DNA from: Deltaproteobacteria bacterium
GTDB taxonomy: Bacteria; Myxococcota_A; UBA796; SXON01
Direction: 5' to 3'
Assembly (NCBI GenBank): GCA_947490345.1
Contig: CANLGL010000029.1
Span: 1-58,654 of the forward strand
DNA length: 58,654 nt
The translations under genes were made by a program, and so were the position numbers. Position 1 is the first letter of the stretch, and each line of letters starts with the position of its first letter. Positions 15,582 to 24,227 of this stretch are shown in pieces. The notes beneath the pieces are model-generated. The model was not told the DNA's origin and did not search any database. It was given only the letters and a program-made list of their open reading frames with translations.

Positions 15582-17567
15582 TCAGCGAGGTTCCAGCCCC
15601 CACTCCCCGCGGGCGCCCAAAAGTGGGATGAAAACCGGCCCCTTCACGTCGCCGACGTCGTCGTAGTCATAGTTCCAGGCCACGTACATGACGTTGCTGC
15701 CGGGCGGGACGAACCACAACTCAGCGTAGAGTGCGAAGCTCCACGTCGTGAAGCGAAAGTCCTTCTGGATATGCACGTCGATCTTTTGGAACGGCGGCAG
15801 GCGCACCGAGTTGGTCTCGCCGTACACCGGGGCGTAGCTGTCGTCGTCGGCCTGGTAGGTCCCGTCGACGATGGGCGTGTACGGAAGGCCCTCGCTGCCT
15901 CGGTAGCGGAGCCCGACATTCCACGTGGGCGCAATGCTCCAACTGCCGATCACATTGAGCGCCCAGGGCTGGTCGTAGTCGTAGACATGCCCATCGCGTT
16001 CGCTGTGGCCGAGGGTGAGGGCGAGCGAGGAGAAGAAGACGTTGCGGATTCGGTAGCGGCTCTCGACTTCGAGACCGTAGGCGGTGCCCTCGATGCCGCC
16101 GCGGGGGGCCGCGCCGGGGTCGATCTCCACCAGGTTCTCGCTTATTTTCCCCCAAAGGTCCAGCGCCACCTCCCATCGGGAGGCGATGGCGTAGTCGAAC
16201 CCGAGGGCAGCCTGTCGCGACACGCTCGGCGATAAGGTGGGTGTGCCGATGTCGGGCGCCAGCCAGGCGGCTTGTGGGAACTGGGAGTACTGGCCGACCG
16301 CCAAACGAACCTGCTCATCTTGGCCGATCTGCCAGCGCGCGTTGAGTCGCGGATCGACGGTCACCGCCTCGCTGAGGGTGTCGCCGTCAACGCGTACGCC
16401 GGGCACGATTCGGAAGCGGCCGGCGGTGAAGCGGCCTTCGGCGTACGCGCCGGCGATGAGGCGGTTGACGGTGGCGACGCTGGACACGCCGCGTTCCAAC
16501 AGCGGCGACTCGCGCGCGACCTCGGACCAGGCGCGATCGGTTTGCACATCCAGCGCCAGCGACTCGAAGCGGCCTTCCACCCCCATCGCGACCTGCAACC
16601 AGGGCCGCGCGAAGAGCAGCGCGTCCTCGCGAAGTTGCACGCGCAAGAGGTCCTGCTTGTCGTGAGCGGCCGGCAGTTGGCTGGAGAGGCCGTAGCCAGT
16701 GACGGCGACGGCCCCATCGAGCCGGGCGCTGCCGACGAGGTGGCGGTGGGTGATTTGCCCGATGTTGTAAGCCTTTTCGTATCGCAGCGACGGGTTGACC
16801 GACTGCTCCCACGGGTCGAGAAGCGTCGGCTCGCCGGCGTAGCGCGTGTAGGCGTCCGCCCCGCCGAAGCCGGTGATGGCCCAGCGGACCTCGGTGCTCG
16901 GGGCGTACTCCAGCCGCGCGTACCAATCGGAGAAGACGGGGAACGCGGTGTACTGGGGGTCGTCCTTGGTGACCAGATCGAGGAAGCTCCGGCGGGCACT
17001 CGCTCGAATGGTCCAGTCGTCGCCGCTCGGCGCCGCCACTTCCGCGCCCGCCATGACGAAGTTCAGGTTCGCGCTTGCCCGCGGTCGGTCGGGTCGCGTC
17101 CAGGTGCTCTTGGTGTCGACGATCGCGCCGGTCGCGTTGCCATAGGCGGCGCCGAAGGTCGAGGGGTAGAGCTGCAGCTCGTCGAGCAGCCGCGCCGGCA
17201 GGACCGAGCTGTACCCGTTGAAGTGGTACAGGTACGGGAGCTCGATGCCATCGAGCAGATAGCGGGTCTCGTACGGATCGCTCCCCCGCACGGCGAGGTC
17301 GCCCGCCGTCGGCGAGTATTCGGGGGTGAGCGCGACGCCAGGCAGGGACTGTACGAGTCGGACAGCGTCCTCGAAGGTGCCGGGCGTCAGCAGCACGCGC
17401 TCGCGGTCGAGGGTGTGCTCGGAGACGACGGGTGCGTCGCGACGGGCTTCGACGACGACCTCTTCGCTGGCGGTGGTCGGCGCCGGGGCGGCAGCCGGCG
17501 GGACCTCAGGTAGGGGCGCCGGGGCGGCCTCCTCCGCAGCGGCAAGAACGGCCCAGAGCAGCATCAC
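15582..17567 (-). CDS. TonB-dependent outer-membrane receptor
   Basis: The predicted product has 661 residues. A short signal peptide (MLLWAVLAAAEEA) is followed by a Pro/Ala linker, a SEEVVVEA TonB-box-like stretch and a plug domain with LVQSLPGVALTPEYSP, LAVRGSDPYETRYLLDGIEL and FGAAYGNATGAIVD. The remainder has the alternating Tyr/Arg/aromatic strands of a 22-strand barrel. It should import a siderophore, cobalamin, sugar or similar ligand through the outer membrane with TonB-ExbBD. The start may be GTG (17567) or the next codon, ATG; the GTG overlaps the stop of the upstream lipoprotein gene, so the two are coupled and probably work together. Confidence 0.93.
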   Translation of the reverse strand: MMLLWAVLAAAEEAAPAPLPEVPPAAAPAPTTASEEVVVEARRDAPVVSEHTLDRERVLLTPGTFEDAVRLVQSLPGVALTPEYSPTAGDLAVRGSDPYETRYLLDGIELPYLYHFNGYSSVLPARLLDELQLYPSTFGAAYGNATGAIVDTKSTWTRPDRPRASANLNFVMAGAEVAAPSGDDWTIRASARRSFLDLVTKDDPQYTAFPVFSDWYARLEYAPSTEVRWAITGFGGADAYTRYAGEPTLLDPWEQSVNPSLRYEKAYNIGQITHRHLVGSARLDGAVAVTGYGLSSQLPAAHDKQDLLRVQLREDALLFARPWLQVAMGVEGRFESLALDVQTDRAWSEVARESPLLERGVSSVATVNRLIAGAYAEGRFTAGRFRIVPGVRVDGDTLSEAVTVDPRLNARWQIGQDEQVRLAVGQYSQFPQAAWLAPDIGTPTLSPSVSRQAALGFDYAIASRWEVALDLWGKISENLVEIDPGAAPRGGIEGTAYGLEVESRYRIRNVFFSSLALTLGHSERDGHVYDYDQPWALNVIGSWSIAPTWNVGLRYRGSEGLPYTPIVDGTYQADDDSYAPVYGETNSVRLPPFQKIDVHIQKDFRFTTWSFALYAELWFVPPGSNVMYVAWNYDYDDVGDVKGPVFIPLLGARGEWGLEPR

Positions 17568-18358
17568 GGGTACACCGACGGGCTGACGCGCACTCGCTTG
17601 CCGATTAGCTCGTCGCGACCACAGCGGCGCTCAACGAGTGAGTTCGGGTCCCATCCTGCGGCGCCATCGCCACAGACCGGGTCGAGTACGCCGCCGTCGT
17701 CGGATGCGACGTCGACCAGCATAACGCCGGCAAGATCGTCGCTCGCCTCAACGGTCGCGGTGGTGATCAAACCGCCGGTGGTGGCGTCGGCGCCAAGCAG
17801 GCGGGTGCCCACCGCGAGTCGGAAACCCACGACACCCACGGGGACGTCGATCGTCGCCCAGCCGGCTCCCCCGTGGCCGTCGAGCCAGAGCGCGACCACG
17901 GGCCAGACGCCGTCGCCTGGGGCGGTGAACGTGGTGCTGGTGGCGTCGAGCTCTTCGATGGTCCCCGCGGGCGCCATCCAGCGGACGCGCTCGGCGTCGG
18001 GAACGTCCACGCGCACCGTCGCGACGTCGCCGTCGACCGCGATGGAATGGCCGGTGAGGATCGGGCTACCGGCCTCGGCGTCGGTCTCCAGCACACCCTC
18101 TTCGGAGCCGTCGTTCCCGGTGACGGTGAGTATCGCGTCGCGACCTGCAGTGAGCGTGCATCCTGCTTCTACGCAGACCGCATCGCCTCCCCAGACGCGC
18201 TCGGGCGCGATGGCGCTCCAGGCTTCGGGGCCCTCCCACACGTACGCGTCGAGCGCGCCCGCCTCACCCCGCCGCATGCCGACGATGCGAAGGTCGACCA
18301 GGTCGTGGCGATCGGTCGGGAAGGGGTCCAGGCAGCCAAAAAGCGAGAGCACGAGCAC
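17564..18358 (-). CDS. Lipoprotein, probable partner of the TonB-dependent receptor
   Basis: This 264-residue protein starts at GTG. The N-terminus LVLSLFGC forms a lipobox with the lipidated Cys at residue 9. The mature part is all-beta in character with repeated Ig-like segments such as SIAVDGDVATVRVDVPDAE and STTFTAPGDGVWPVVALWLD, plus two Cys pairs (CVEAGC; CGDGAAGWD with a later RRCGR). An in-frame TAG shortly upstream rules out a longer form. Its stop overlaps the receptor start by four bases. A surface or periplasmic ligand-binding role beside the receptor is inferred from position; no named domain is recognised. Confidence 0.82.
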   Translation of the reverse strand: MLVLSLFGCLDPFPTDRHDLVDLRIVGMRRGEAGALDAYVWEGPEAWSAIAPERVWGGDAVCVEAGCTLTAGRDAILTVTGNDGSEEGVLETDAEAGSPILTGHSIAVDGDVATVRVDVPDAERVRWMAPAGTIEELDATSTTFTAPGDGVWPVVALWLDGHGGAGWATIDVPVGVVGFRLAVGTRLLGADATTGGLITTATVEASDDLAGVMLVDVASDDGGVLDPVCGDGAAGWDPNSLVERRCGRDELIGKRVRVSPSVYP

Positions 18359-18381
18359 GAGCGCGCGCTATCATGAAAAGT

Positions 18382-18452
18382 GGGGGGAGGCCGCAGCGGC
18401 CTCCCCCCTACCGCGCCCTTCCCTCCGGCCTCCAAGCTACGCTTTCCGGCCG
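18382..18452 (-). repeat. Dispersed hairpin repeat, copy B (reverse)
   Basis: Read on the minus strand, the conserved core (18449 to 18421) begins CCGGAAAGCGTAGCTTGG and is followed by the hairpin. Its arms are 18396-18408 and 18382-18394, a perfect 13-bp complement (GGGGGGAGGCCGC against GCGGCCTCCCCCC). The GCGTTATTTACGCG box of copies A and C is absent. The copy lies between the end of the frameshifted propeptide-like gene and the start of the lipoprotein/receptor operon. Confidence 0.85.
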
Positions 18453-18479
18453 AGTGGTGACGGCCCCGGTCGGCCACGC

Positions 18480-19335
18480 CTACGGGAGCGTGTAGCTGAA
18501 GTCCTTGCGGGTGAGCGCCGGATTGGTCACCGGACAGGTGCCCGCCGCCGGCGCCGCTCCGCCTTGCGCGCTGAATTCCCACCACGTGCTGTTGTACACC
18601 ACGCCGTTGAGGGGGGTCTGGGTGACCCGTGGCCACAAGAAGTTGGCGTCGTAGGTCGTACACGACGGTCCCGGCCAGGTCCACCCGGGCGCGCCAGGCC
18701 TCGCGCTTCCGCCCCTTGAGGCTCACACGGAAGTCGATGTCGAGCACCGGAACGAAGGTGGGGTCGGGGTCCGGCGGGCTGCCGGTCCACGGGCGGGGCC
18801 CGGAGGACTGGTGCTGGATGTCAAAGCACGTCCGCGCCCAGTGCGCTTTGGCTCCGCTGATGGTGAGGCCGTCGCCATCCCAGGGGTGACCGCGACCACG
18901 CAGGCCAAGCAGAGCGCGCAGCTGGCCGGGGCGCGGCACCCGCCAGCGCCGGATACGCACATTCAGCAACAGCAGCACCCGCCGTTTCACCGTGCTCATC
19001 GCTGCGATCACGGTACCGTCTCGCTTGCGGACGTGGACGGTGACGCCCTGGCCGGCAATGGGGAGCGCGTCCTTCGTTCGGACGAGGCCGATCACAATCA
19101 CCGTGCCGACCGAGCGGTACAGCTCGAGAAGATACCGTGCGCCGGCTAGGCCGAGGGGCTGGAGCTCGCCGGCGGTGAGGCCGAGCGACGGGGCGTGACG
19201 GACGAGGAACGCACGAGCGGCTGCTTCGGCGCCGCCGGCCTCCGGCAGTGCCCAGGAGTCGGGAAAACACATTCCCAGCAGCTGGCCATCGTCGTCCAGC
19301 CACTGGCGCGGGTCGCCGGGAATCGCCATCGTCAC
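18480..19335 (-). pseudogene. FTP/PepSY-propeptide-like protein, frameshifted
   Basis: From MTMAIPGDPRQWLDD (19335) the frame encodes about 225 residues with an AARAFLVRHAPSLGL helix and an ALPIAGQGVTVHVRKRDGTV strand, resembling the propeptide (FTP) domain of thermolysin/fungalysin-type proteases; the protease domain itself is absent. Near 18655 the frame breaks: it reads VVYD then loses sense, while the -1 frame continues as TYDANFLWPRVTQ and YNSTWWEFSAQGG to a TAG at 18480-18482. Removing one G of the GG at about 18654-18655 (plus strand) restores VVYDYDANF. There is no signal peptide. The family call is tentative. Confidence 0.6.
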
Positions 19336-19402
19336 TCCAAGGCGGCAGGGTGCGCCGCGCCAACGCGCCTGTCAAGCTTCCCTTCGTTCTGTCCCGCCCC
19401 CA

Positions 19403-19431
19403 TTGACAAAACTGTCACGCCCCGCTACCGC
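19403..19431 (+). promoter_or_regulatory. Candidate folE2 promoter with an overlapping palindromic operator
   Basis: TTGACA at 19403-19408 matches the -35 consensus; 17 bases later TACCGC (19426-19431) is a weak -10. TGACA-AAAC-TGTCA at 19404-19417 is a 5-bp inverted repeat overlapping the -35 box. The predicted start of transcription falls close to the ATG at 19440, and no Shine-Dalgarno precedes that ATG, so the mRNA could be leaderless. The fused HTH of the gene product is the obvious candidate to bind here. Confidence 0.45.
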
Positions 19432-19439
19432 CGCGCGCC

Positions 19440-20546
19440 ATGAACAGCGTCCCGGTCCGCGACCTCCTCCCCGATCACGCCAGTCACGCCGATGAGCGCG
19501 GCATCCCGATCGATCGGGTGGGCATCAAGGGGCTTCGATGGCCGATCACGGTCTGGGACCGGGCGAACCAGGCGCAGTCGGTCGTGGCCGAGATCGATGC
19601 GACGGTGAGCCTGCCTGCCGACGTCAAGGGGACCCACATGTCCCGCTTCGTGGAGGTGCTCAACTCGGTGCGCGGGGAGCTGTCCCTCCACACCCTTCCC
19701 GACCTCTGCGCGCAAGTTCAACGCCGGCTCCACGCCCACGCGGTGCAGCTCGACGTACGCTTTGTCTATTTCATGGAGCGCAAGGCCCCGGTGAGCGGCG
19801 TCGCCTCGCTCATGGACTATGGCGCCGCCTTCCACGCCAAACGTGAGGGTGAGAAGTTCGACTTCGTGTTGGAGGTGCGTGTTCCGGTCACGACGCTGTG
19901 TCCGTGCAGCCGCGCCGTGAGCGAGCGGGGTGCCCACAACCAGCGTTCGTGGGTGGACGTGTGGTTGCGGAGCGACGAATTTTTGTGGATCGAGGACGTG
20001 GTCGAGGCGGTGGAGGGGTGCGCTTCGTCGCCGCTGTACTCGTTGCTCAAGCGGGAGGACGAGAAGTTCGTGACCGAGGCAGCCTACGATCGGCCGCGGT
20101 TCGTGGAGGACCTGATTCGGGAGGTCGCGGGCTCGTTGCGCGAGCGAGCCACGTGGCTGCGGGTGAGCGTAGAGAACCTGGAGAGCATTCACAATCACAG
20201 CGCCTGGGCCACGCTGGAGTGGCCAGCAAATAACTCCGACATCACGATGACGGGGGCCGCGGCCCCCGCGGTGACCCTCGAGTTCGGTCCTTGGATCACC
20301 GAGCGCCGGGCCGCGTTTCACTTGTCGCAGGCCCAACTGGCCCGGCGGATCGAGATCAGCCCGTCGTTGTTGAGCAAGGTGGAGAGCGGTGAGCGCGCGC
20401 TGGCGCCCGAACGTTTTGGCGCGCTCGCCGAGGCGTTCGGCGAGACCGAGGCCCGCGTCGCCTTGCGTGCGGGGGTGGTGCCCGGTGAGCTACTGCGTCG
20501 GATCCAGGGCGATCCGGAGGGGTTCTTGAGCTGGGCGGGGGGGTAA
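19440..20546 (+). CDS. folE2: GTP cyclohydrolase I type 2 fused to a Cro/C1-type HTH
   Basis: Residues 1 to about 262 are a FolE2 (COG1469) enzyme that converts GTP to 7,8-dihydroneopterin triphosphate, the first step to folate and queuosine. Signatures are DVKGTHMSRFVE, VTTLCPCSRAVSERGAHNQR (metal-site cysteines Cys154/156) and ENLESIHNHSAW. After a 20-residue linker, residues about 283-345 are an XRE helix-turn-helix (FGPWITERRAAFHLSQAQLA, then ISPSLLSKVESGERALAPER) with the usual tail ALRAGVVPGELLRRIQGDPE. FolE2 proteins normally stop near residue 260-270. The reading frame is continuous. The gene converges with a membrane-protein gene over a shared hairpin. Confidence 0.92.
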   Translation: MNSVPVRDLLPDHASHADERGIPIDRVGIKGLRWPITVWDRANQAQSVVAEIDATVSLPADVKGTHMSRFVEVLNSVRGELSLHTLPDLCAQVQRRLHAHAVQLDVRFVYFMERKAPVSGVASLMDYGAAFHAKREGEKFDFVLEVRVPVTTLCPCSRAVSERGAHNQRSWVDVWLRSDEFLWIEDVVEAVEGCASSPLYSLLKREDEKFVTEAAYDRPRFVEDLIREVAGSLRERATWLRVSVENLESIHNHSAWATLEWPANNSDITMTGAAAPAVTLEFGPWITERRAAFHLSQAQLARRIEISPSLLSKVESGERALAPERFGALAEAFGETEARVALRAGVVPGELLRRIQGDPEGFLSWAGG

Positions 20547-20572
20547 GGCTCTTCCAGCCCAGCTACCCCCCC
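20529..20572. terminator. Shared bidirectional hairpin between convergent genes
   Basis: Arms GGGGGGGTA (20537-20545) and TACCCCCCC (20564-20572) pair perfectly over an 18-base loop, and the alternative arms AGCTGGGC (20529-20536) and GCCCAGCT (20557-20564) also pair. The stop codons of both convergent genes lie in the stem (TAA 20544-20546; TAG on minus 20563-20565). There is no U-tract, so factor-independent strength is uncertain. Confidence 0.5.
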
Positions 20573-22269
20573 AAGTCGAACGCCGTGAGCCCATCCCCCG
20601 CCGCCGGAACCTCGACGCCGCCGGCCGCGCTCAGCTCCGCCTCAATACAAACACGTTCGCCCCACCCCAACACCTCGTGGTGCAGCACCACATAGCGAAT
20701 TCCCCACTCGCGAATCTCCGCCGCCGCGGCGTCCGGCGTCTGCGTCGAGTCCGCCTCCAGCCACGCCGCCAGGGGCGGCCAGCCGTCGCGGCTCATGGTG
20801 TGGCGCTCGGGGTGCGACAGGCAGCCCATCGTGGACTGATAGAGCCGGTTCTCTCGCCACGGTTCCGGTAGAAAGACGTTGATTGTGTACGGGATGGCTC
20901 GGCCATGGACAGCCTGCAGGCCCATCCACCTGCGGTTGAGCGCGCGGAAGTCCGCGGGCAGGTCCCAGACCCCCCCGTCGGTCGGGAGTGTCGCGACACC
21001 ATCGAGCGAAGCGGTCGGGACCGGCCAGCCCGCGGGCGAGGCGACGACGGTCTCCCCGAGCACCAGCGCCGCCGCCGCGACCGCGAGCCGAGGCCGGTTT
21101 CGGAGCGCGTGGGCGCCCGCAGCGGCAAGCACGAGCATCGGCAACACCACCAGCCGATAGGGGTGGTGCACCGCCCGGAACGGCGACCCAGGCAGGTAGA
21201 GGAGCGCGCCCGGCAACGGCACAATCTCCCCCCCGAGGCGAACGGGCTGCCCGCGCCAGCGCAACGACGGCCCGGCCGCGAGCACCGCGGCCAGCGCCAG
21301 GGCCCCACCCCACCGCCTCCAGGCGAACGCGGCGGCCACCATTGCCACCCACCCCAGGTAGGTGACGTGGCGGATGCCGAAGTTCCCGCGAGCGCTCAGA
21401 TCGGGAAAGACCTGGTCGTCCGGCAGGAAGAAGCCGGCGAGGTCGTTGGCCGGGAGGGTCACCCAGTTCCAGCCGGGGGCACTCTCCTGGCGCACCAGCG
21501 CACCGTCGCCGCTGAGGCTGTCCTGGATCGCCAGCGCGGCGGGGAGCAGCAAAAAGCCAGCGAGGACGGCGACAACGACCGCGCGACCCAGCGCCACCCA
21601 AACACGCGGTCGCTCGCCCATCGTCACCCACACCATCGGCAGGACCAAGGCGGCGAAGATCGCGTAGTAGGCGTTGGCCCAACCGAGCCATGCCCAGGCG
21701 AGCGCGGTCGCCACCATGCCCCGACGCTCCCCCCGCAGACCGGACTCGGCCGCGAGCCACAAGATGGGAAACGCCGCGAGGTGGAGGTACTCGCTCACGC
21801 CGCTGTGAAGGAGTCCGAGCACATAGGGACTCGCGCCGAAGACCACGGCTGCGAAGCAGGCAGCACCGCGATTGCCGGAGATCCGGAACCCCAATGCGTA
21901 TGCCGCCACCAGCGCCGCCAGGACCTGGGTGGCGAGGAGCAGAGTGAACGCGACCGGCGCCCCCGCCAAGAGCGTCACGGGCGCCGCTACCAGCGCCCCC
22001 AGGATGTCCGGGAACCACAACACTCCCTCGACCGGCACCCCGAAGTCGTCCACCCGCCATGGCAGCCGCCCCGCCGCCAACGACTCTGCCACCCAGCGGT
22101 AGCCGTGCAGATGTTCGTATGCGTCGGACTGGGGGTGCCCGGGGATCGCCGTGCCCCACGTCGAAATGCCGGGCCAGACGAGGAGAATCGCGACGCAAGC
22201 GAGCGCGATCACCGGGCGGATGTGCAGGTGGAGCCGGGTCAACGTCCCGACGTAGCCGAGGTGGGACAT
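20563..22269 (-). CDS. Polytopic membrane protein, GT-C glycosyltransferase-like
   Basis: The product is about 568 residues with roughly ten to twelve transmembrane segments and a soluble C-terminal 150 residues. An early acidic loop, GHPQSDAYEHLHGYRW, follows TM1 in the position of the catalytic Asp loop of GT-C enzymes that use lipid-linked sugars. A LHSGVSEYLHLAAFPILWLA stretch and a conserved GSPFRAVHHPYRL loop lie later. The ATG at 22269 was chosen; TTG at 22308 would add a CPTCGAR leader. It is a distant architectural relative of the YfhO-like protein at 45529-47868. The sugar and acceptor are unknown. Confidence 0.82.
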   Translation of the reverse strand: MSHLGYVGTLTRLHLHIRPVIALACVAILLVWPGISTWGTAIPGHPQSDAYEHLHGYRWVAESLAAGRLPWRVDDFGVPVEGVLWFPDILGALVAAPVTLLAGAPVAFTLLLATQVLAALVAAYALGFRISGNRGAACFAAVVFGASPYVLGLLHSGVSEYLHLAAFPILWLAAESGLRGERRGMVATALAWAWLGWANAYYAIFAALVLPMVWVTMGERPRVWVALGRAVVVAVLAGFLLLPAALAIQDSLSGDGALVRQESAPGWNWVTLPANDLAGFFLPDDQVFPDLSARGNFGIRHVTYLGWVAMVAAAFAWRRWGGALALAAVLAAGPSLRWRGQPVRLGGEIVPLPGALLYLPGSPFRAVHHPYRLVVLPMLVLAAAGAHALRNRPRLAVAAAALVLGETVVASPAGWPVPTASLDGVATLPTDGGVWDLPADFRALNRRWMGLQAVHGRAIPYTINVFLPEPWRENRLYQSTMGCLSHPERHTMSRDGWPPLAAWLEADSTQTPDAAAAEIREWGIRYVVLHHEVLGWGERVCIEAELSAAGGVEVPAAGDGLTAFDLGG

Positions 22270-22350
22270 CCGTGCCCCGCAGGTGGGGCATCGATGCCGG
22301 ATTTTCAACCGTCGAGAATTGGTGTATCAGGTGCCGCCCCCGAGCCGATA

Positions 22351-24204
22351 ATGTCAGTGATGCGACTGTTCCCCGCCCTCCTCGTCCTGGCCGCGTGCTC
22401 CGACTACAACCTCAACGGCAAGGGCGACCCCAACTCCGACAGCGGCGACGACGACGACTTCGACCCCGACGAGGATGACATCGACCTCGGCCTGTGCGGC
22501 ACCGCCGACACCGACCCGCGCGAGGTCGCCATCGACGAGTCCTGCATCGCCGAGCCGATCACCGGCACCTTCACGCCGGTCATCAAGTGGCAGCAAACGG
22601 CGGTGGGCGACACCTACGTCACCCCGGTGGTCGGGCAACTGACCGACGACAACGGCAACGGGGTGCTCGACGTCGGCGACACGCCCGATGTGGTCGCGTC
22701 CAACGGGGTCGGGGTGACCTACGCGCTCAATGGGGCCGATGGCAGCGTCATCTGGGCCGCGGGCAGCCTCGGCGCCGAGCCGGCCACCCCGGCCATCGGC
22801 GATCTGAACGGCGACGGTTGGAACGAGGTCGTCGGCGCCGGCGCCGGCGGCACTCAGGCGTATGACGGCCGCACCGGCGCCGTCATCTGGAGCATCGGCA
22901 CCTATGGCGGCGGGCACACGGCGCAGTGTGGTGCGGTCGGCATCTACGATCTGCAGGGTGACGGCGCGGCCGAGGTGGTCATCGGCCACATCGTCTACGA
23001 CGGGGCCACGGGTACGGTCACTGCCAACGGGGGCTCTGGGGTAGGCGACGGTGCCGGGCACCCCTGGGCCGCGCCGATGGGGGTGGCCGCCGACATCGAT
23101 CGGGACGGCAAGCTCGAGGTGGTGGTCGGCAACGCGATCATGTCGCCGAACGGCACCGTGGAGTGGAACAACGGTCGCTCCGATGGCTTTGTCGCGGTCG
23201 CGAACTTCGATGGCGACGACAAGGGCGAGATCGTCGTGGCGGGCGAGGGCAATGTGCGACTCCAGGACGACGACGGAACCGTCATCTGGTCGCGGAACGG
23301 CCTCACCGGAACGACCTCCGGACCCCCGACCGTGGCTGATTTCGACGGCGACGGCGAGGCGGAGATCGGTGTCGCGGGGATGGGCCAGTACGTCGTTTTG
23401 GAAGCCGACGGCGCGGTCAAGTGGACGCGCACGACCAACGACTACAGCTCCGGCTTCACCGGCAGCTCGGTCTTCGACTTCGAGGGGGACGGGGCCGCCG
23501 AGGTGGTCTAGCCCGACGAAAACGACGTCTTCGTGTTCGACGGCGCGACCGGTGCGGTGAAGATGCGCGAGCCGAGCCACAGCTCGGCCACCTGCAGCGA
23601 GTATCCGTCAGTCGCCGATATCGACAACGACGGCCATGCCGAGATCATCTACACCTCCAGCGCCTACAGTGGCGGCGAGACCGGTGTCACCGCGATCATG
23701 GACGCGGACGAGTCCTGGATGCCGGGCCGGCCGGTGTGGAACCAGCACGCCTACTCGATCACCAACGTCGACGACCTGGGCGCCATTCCCGCCAAGCCCG
23801 ACGTCAACTGGGACAGCTTCAACAACTTCCGCTCCGGCGACTCCACCGTCAACGAAGGGGGCCTGTTGACGGATGCGGTGCCGATCATCCACGACGTTTG
23901 CAACGACGAGTGCGGGGACGGCCATCTCTACGTGACGGTCGGCGTCGGCAACCAAGGGCTGGCCGACATGCCTGAGGGCGTCGCGATCTCCATCTACTCG
24001 CTCGGCGAGCTCGTGGAGACGCAGTACACCGACGAGGTGCTGTCGCCAGGCGAAGGGAGCGAAGGTATGGTCTTCGACCTGGACCCTGAGATGCTGGGAT
24101 CGAGCATCACCGTCAAGGCTGACGAGGACGCGGCGGGCTCCATGCTCGGTGAGTGCAACGAGGACAACAACAGCGAGAAGATCGAGAAGGGGTTGTGCAA
24201 CTAG
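22351..24204 (+). pseudogene. FG-GAP/VCBS-repeat lipoprotein interrupted by an in-frame TAG
   Basis: The start MSVMRLFPALLVLAAC is a lipoprotein signal with lipid Cys at residue 16 (second ATG at 22360). An Asp-rich linker (GDDDDFDPDEDDIDLG) follows, then about six FG-GAP-type calcium-binding blades, e.g. DLNGDGWNEVV, DIDRDGKLEVVV, DFDGDGEAEIGV. At 23509-23511 a TAG falls inside a blade after GDGAAEVV; the same frame resumes immediately as PDENDVFVFDGATG, with a further DIDNDGHAEI blade and a C-terminal CARDB-like domain, ending TAA-less at TAG 24202-24204. TAG is an ordinary stop elsewhere in the window. The truncated product would be 386 residues; the full one would be about 617. Confidence 0.85.
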
Positions 24205-24227
24205 GCACCCCGTCCGAGCGGCGCTCC

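Noticed and set aside
16272..17513. A 413-codon plus-strand frame inside the TonB receptor
   Set aside because: It is antisense to a receptor with complete plug and barrel signatures and has no protein-like features.
20985..21005. Third copy of the GTGTCGCGACAC palindrome unit
   Set aside because: GTGTCGCGACACCATCG matches part of the 158-bp repeat but lies inside coding sequence with normal codons (Gly-Val-Ala-Thr) and has no further similarity; likely chance in GC-rich DNA.
23509..23511. Genome-wide recoding of TAG as a sense codon
   Set aside because: TAG ends several other genes here (for example the DAHP synthase, YaeQ and PlsC-like genes), so a general reassignment is not supported.
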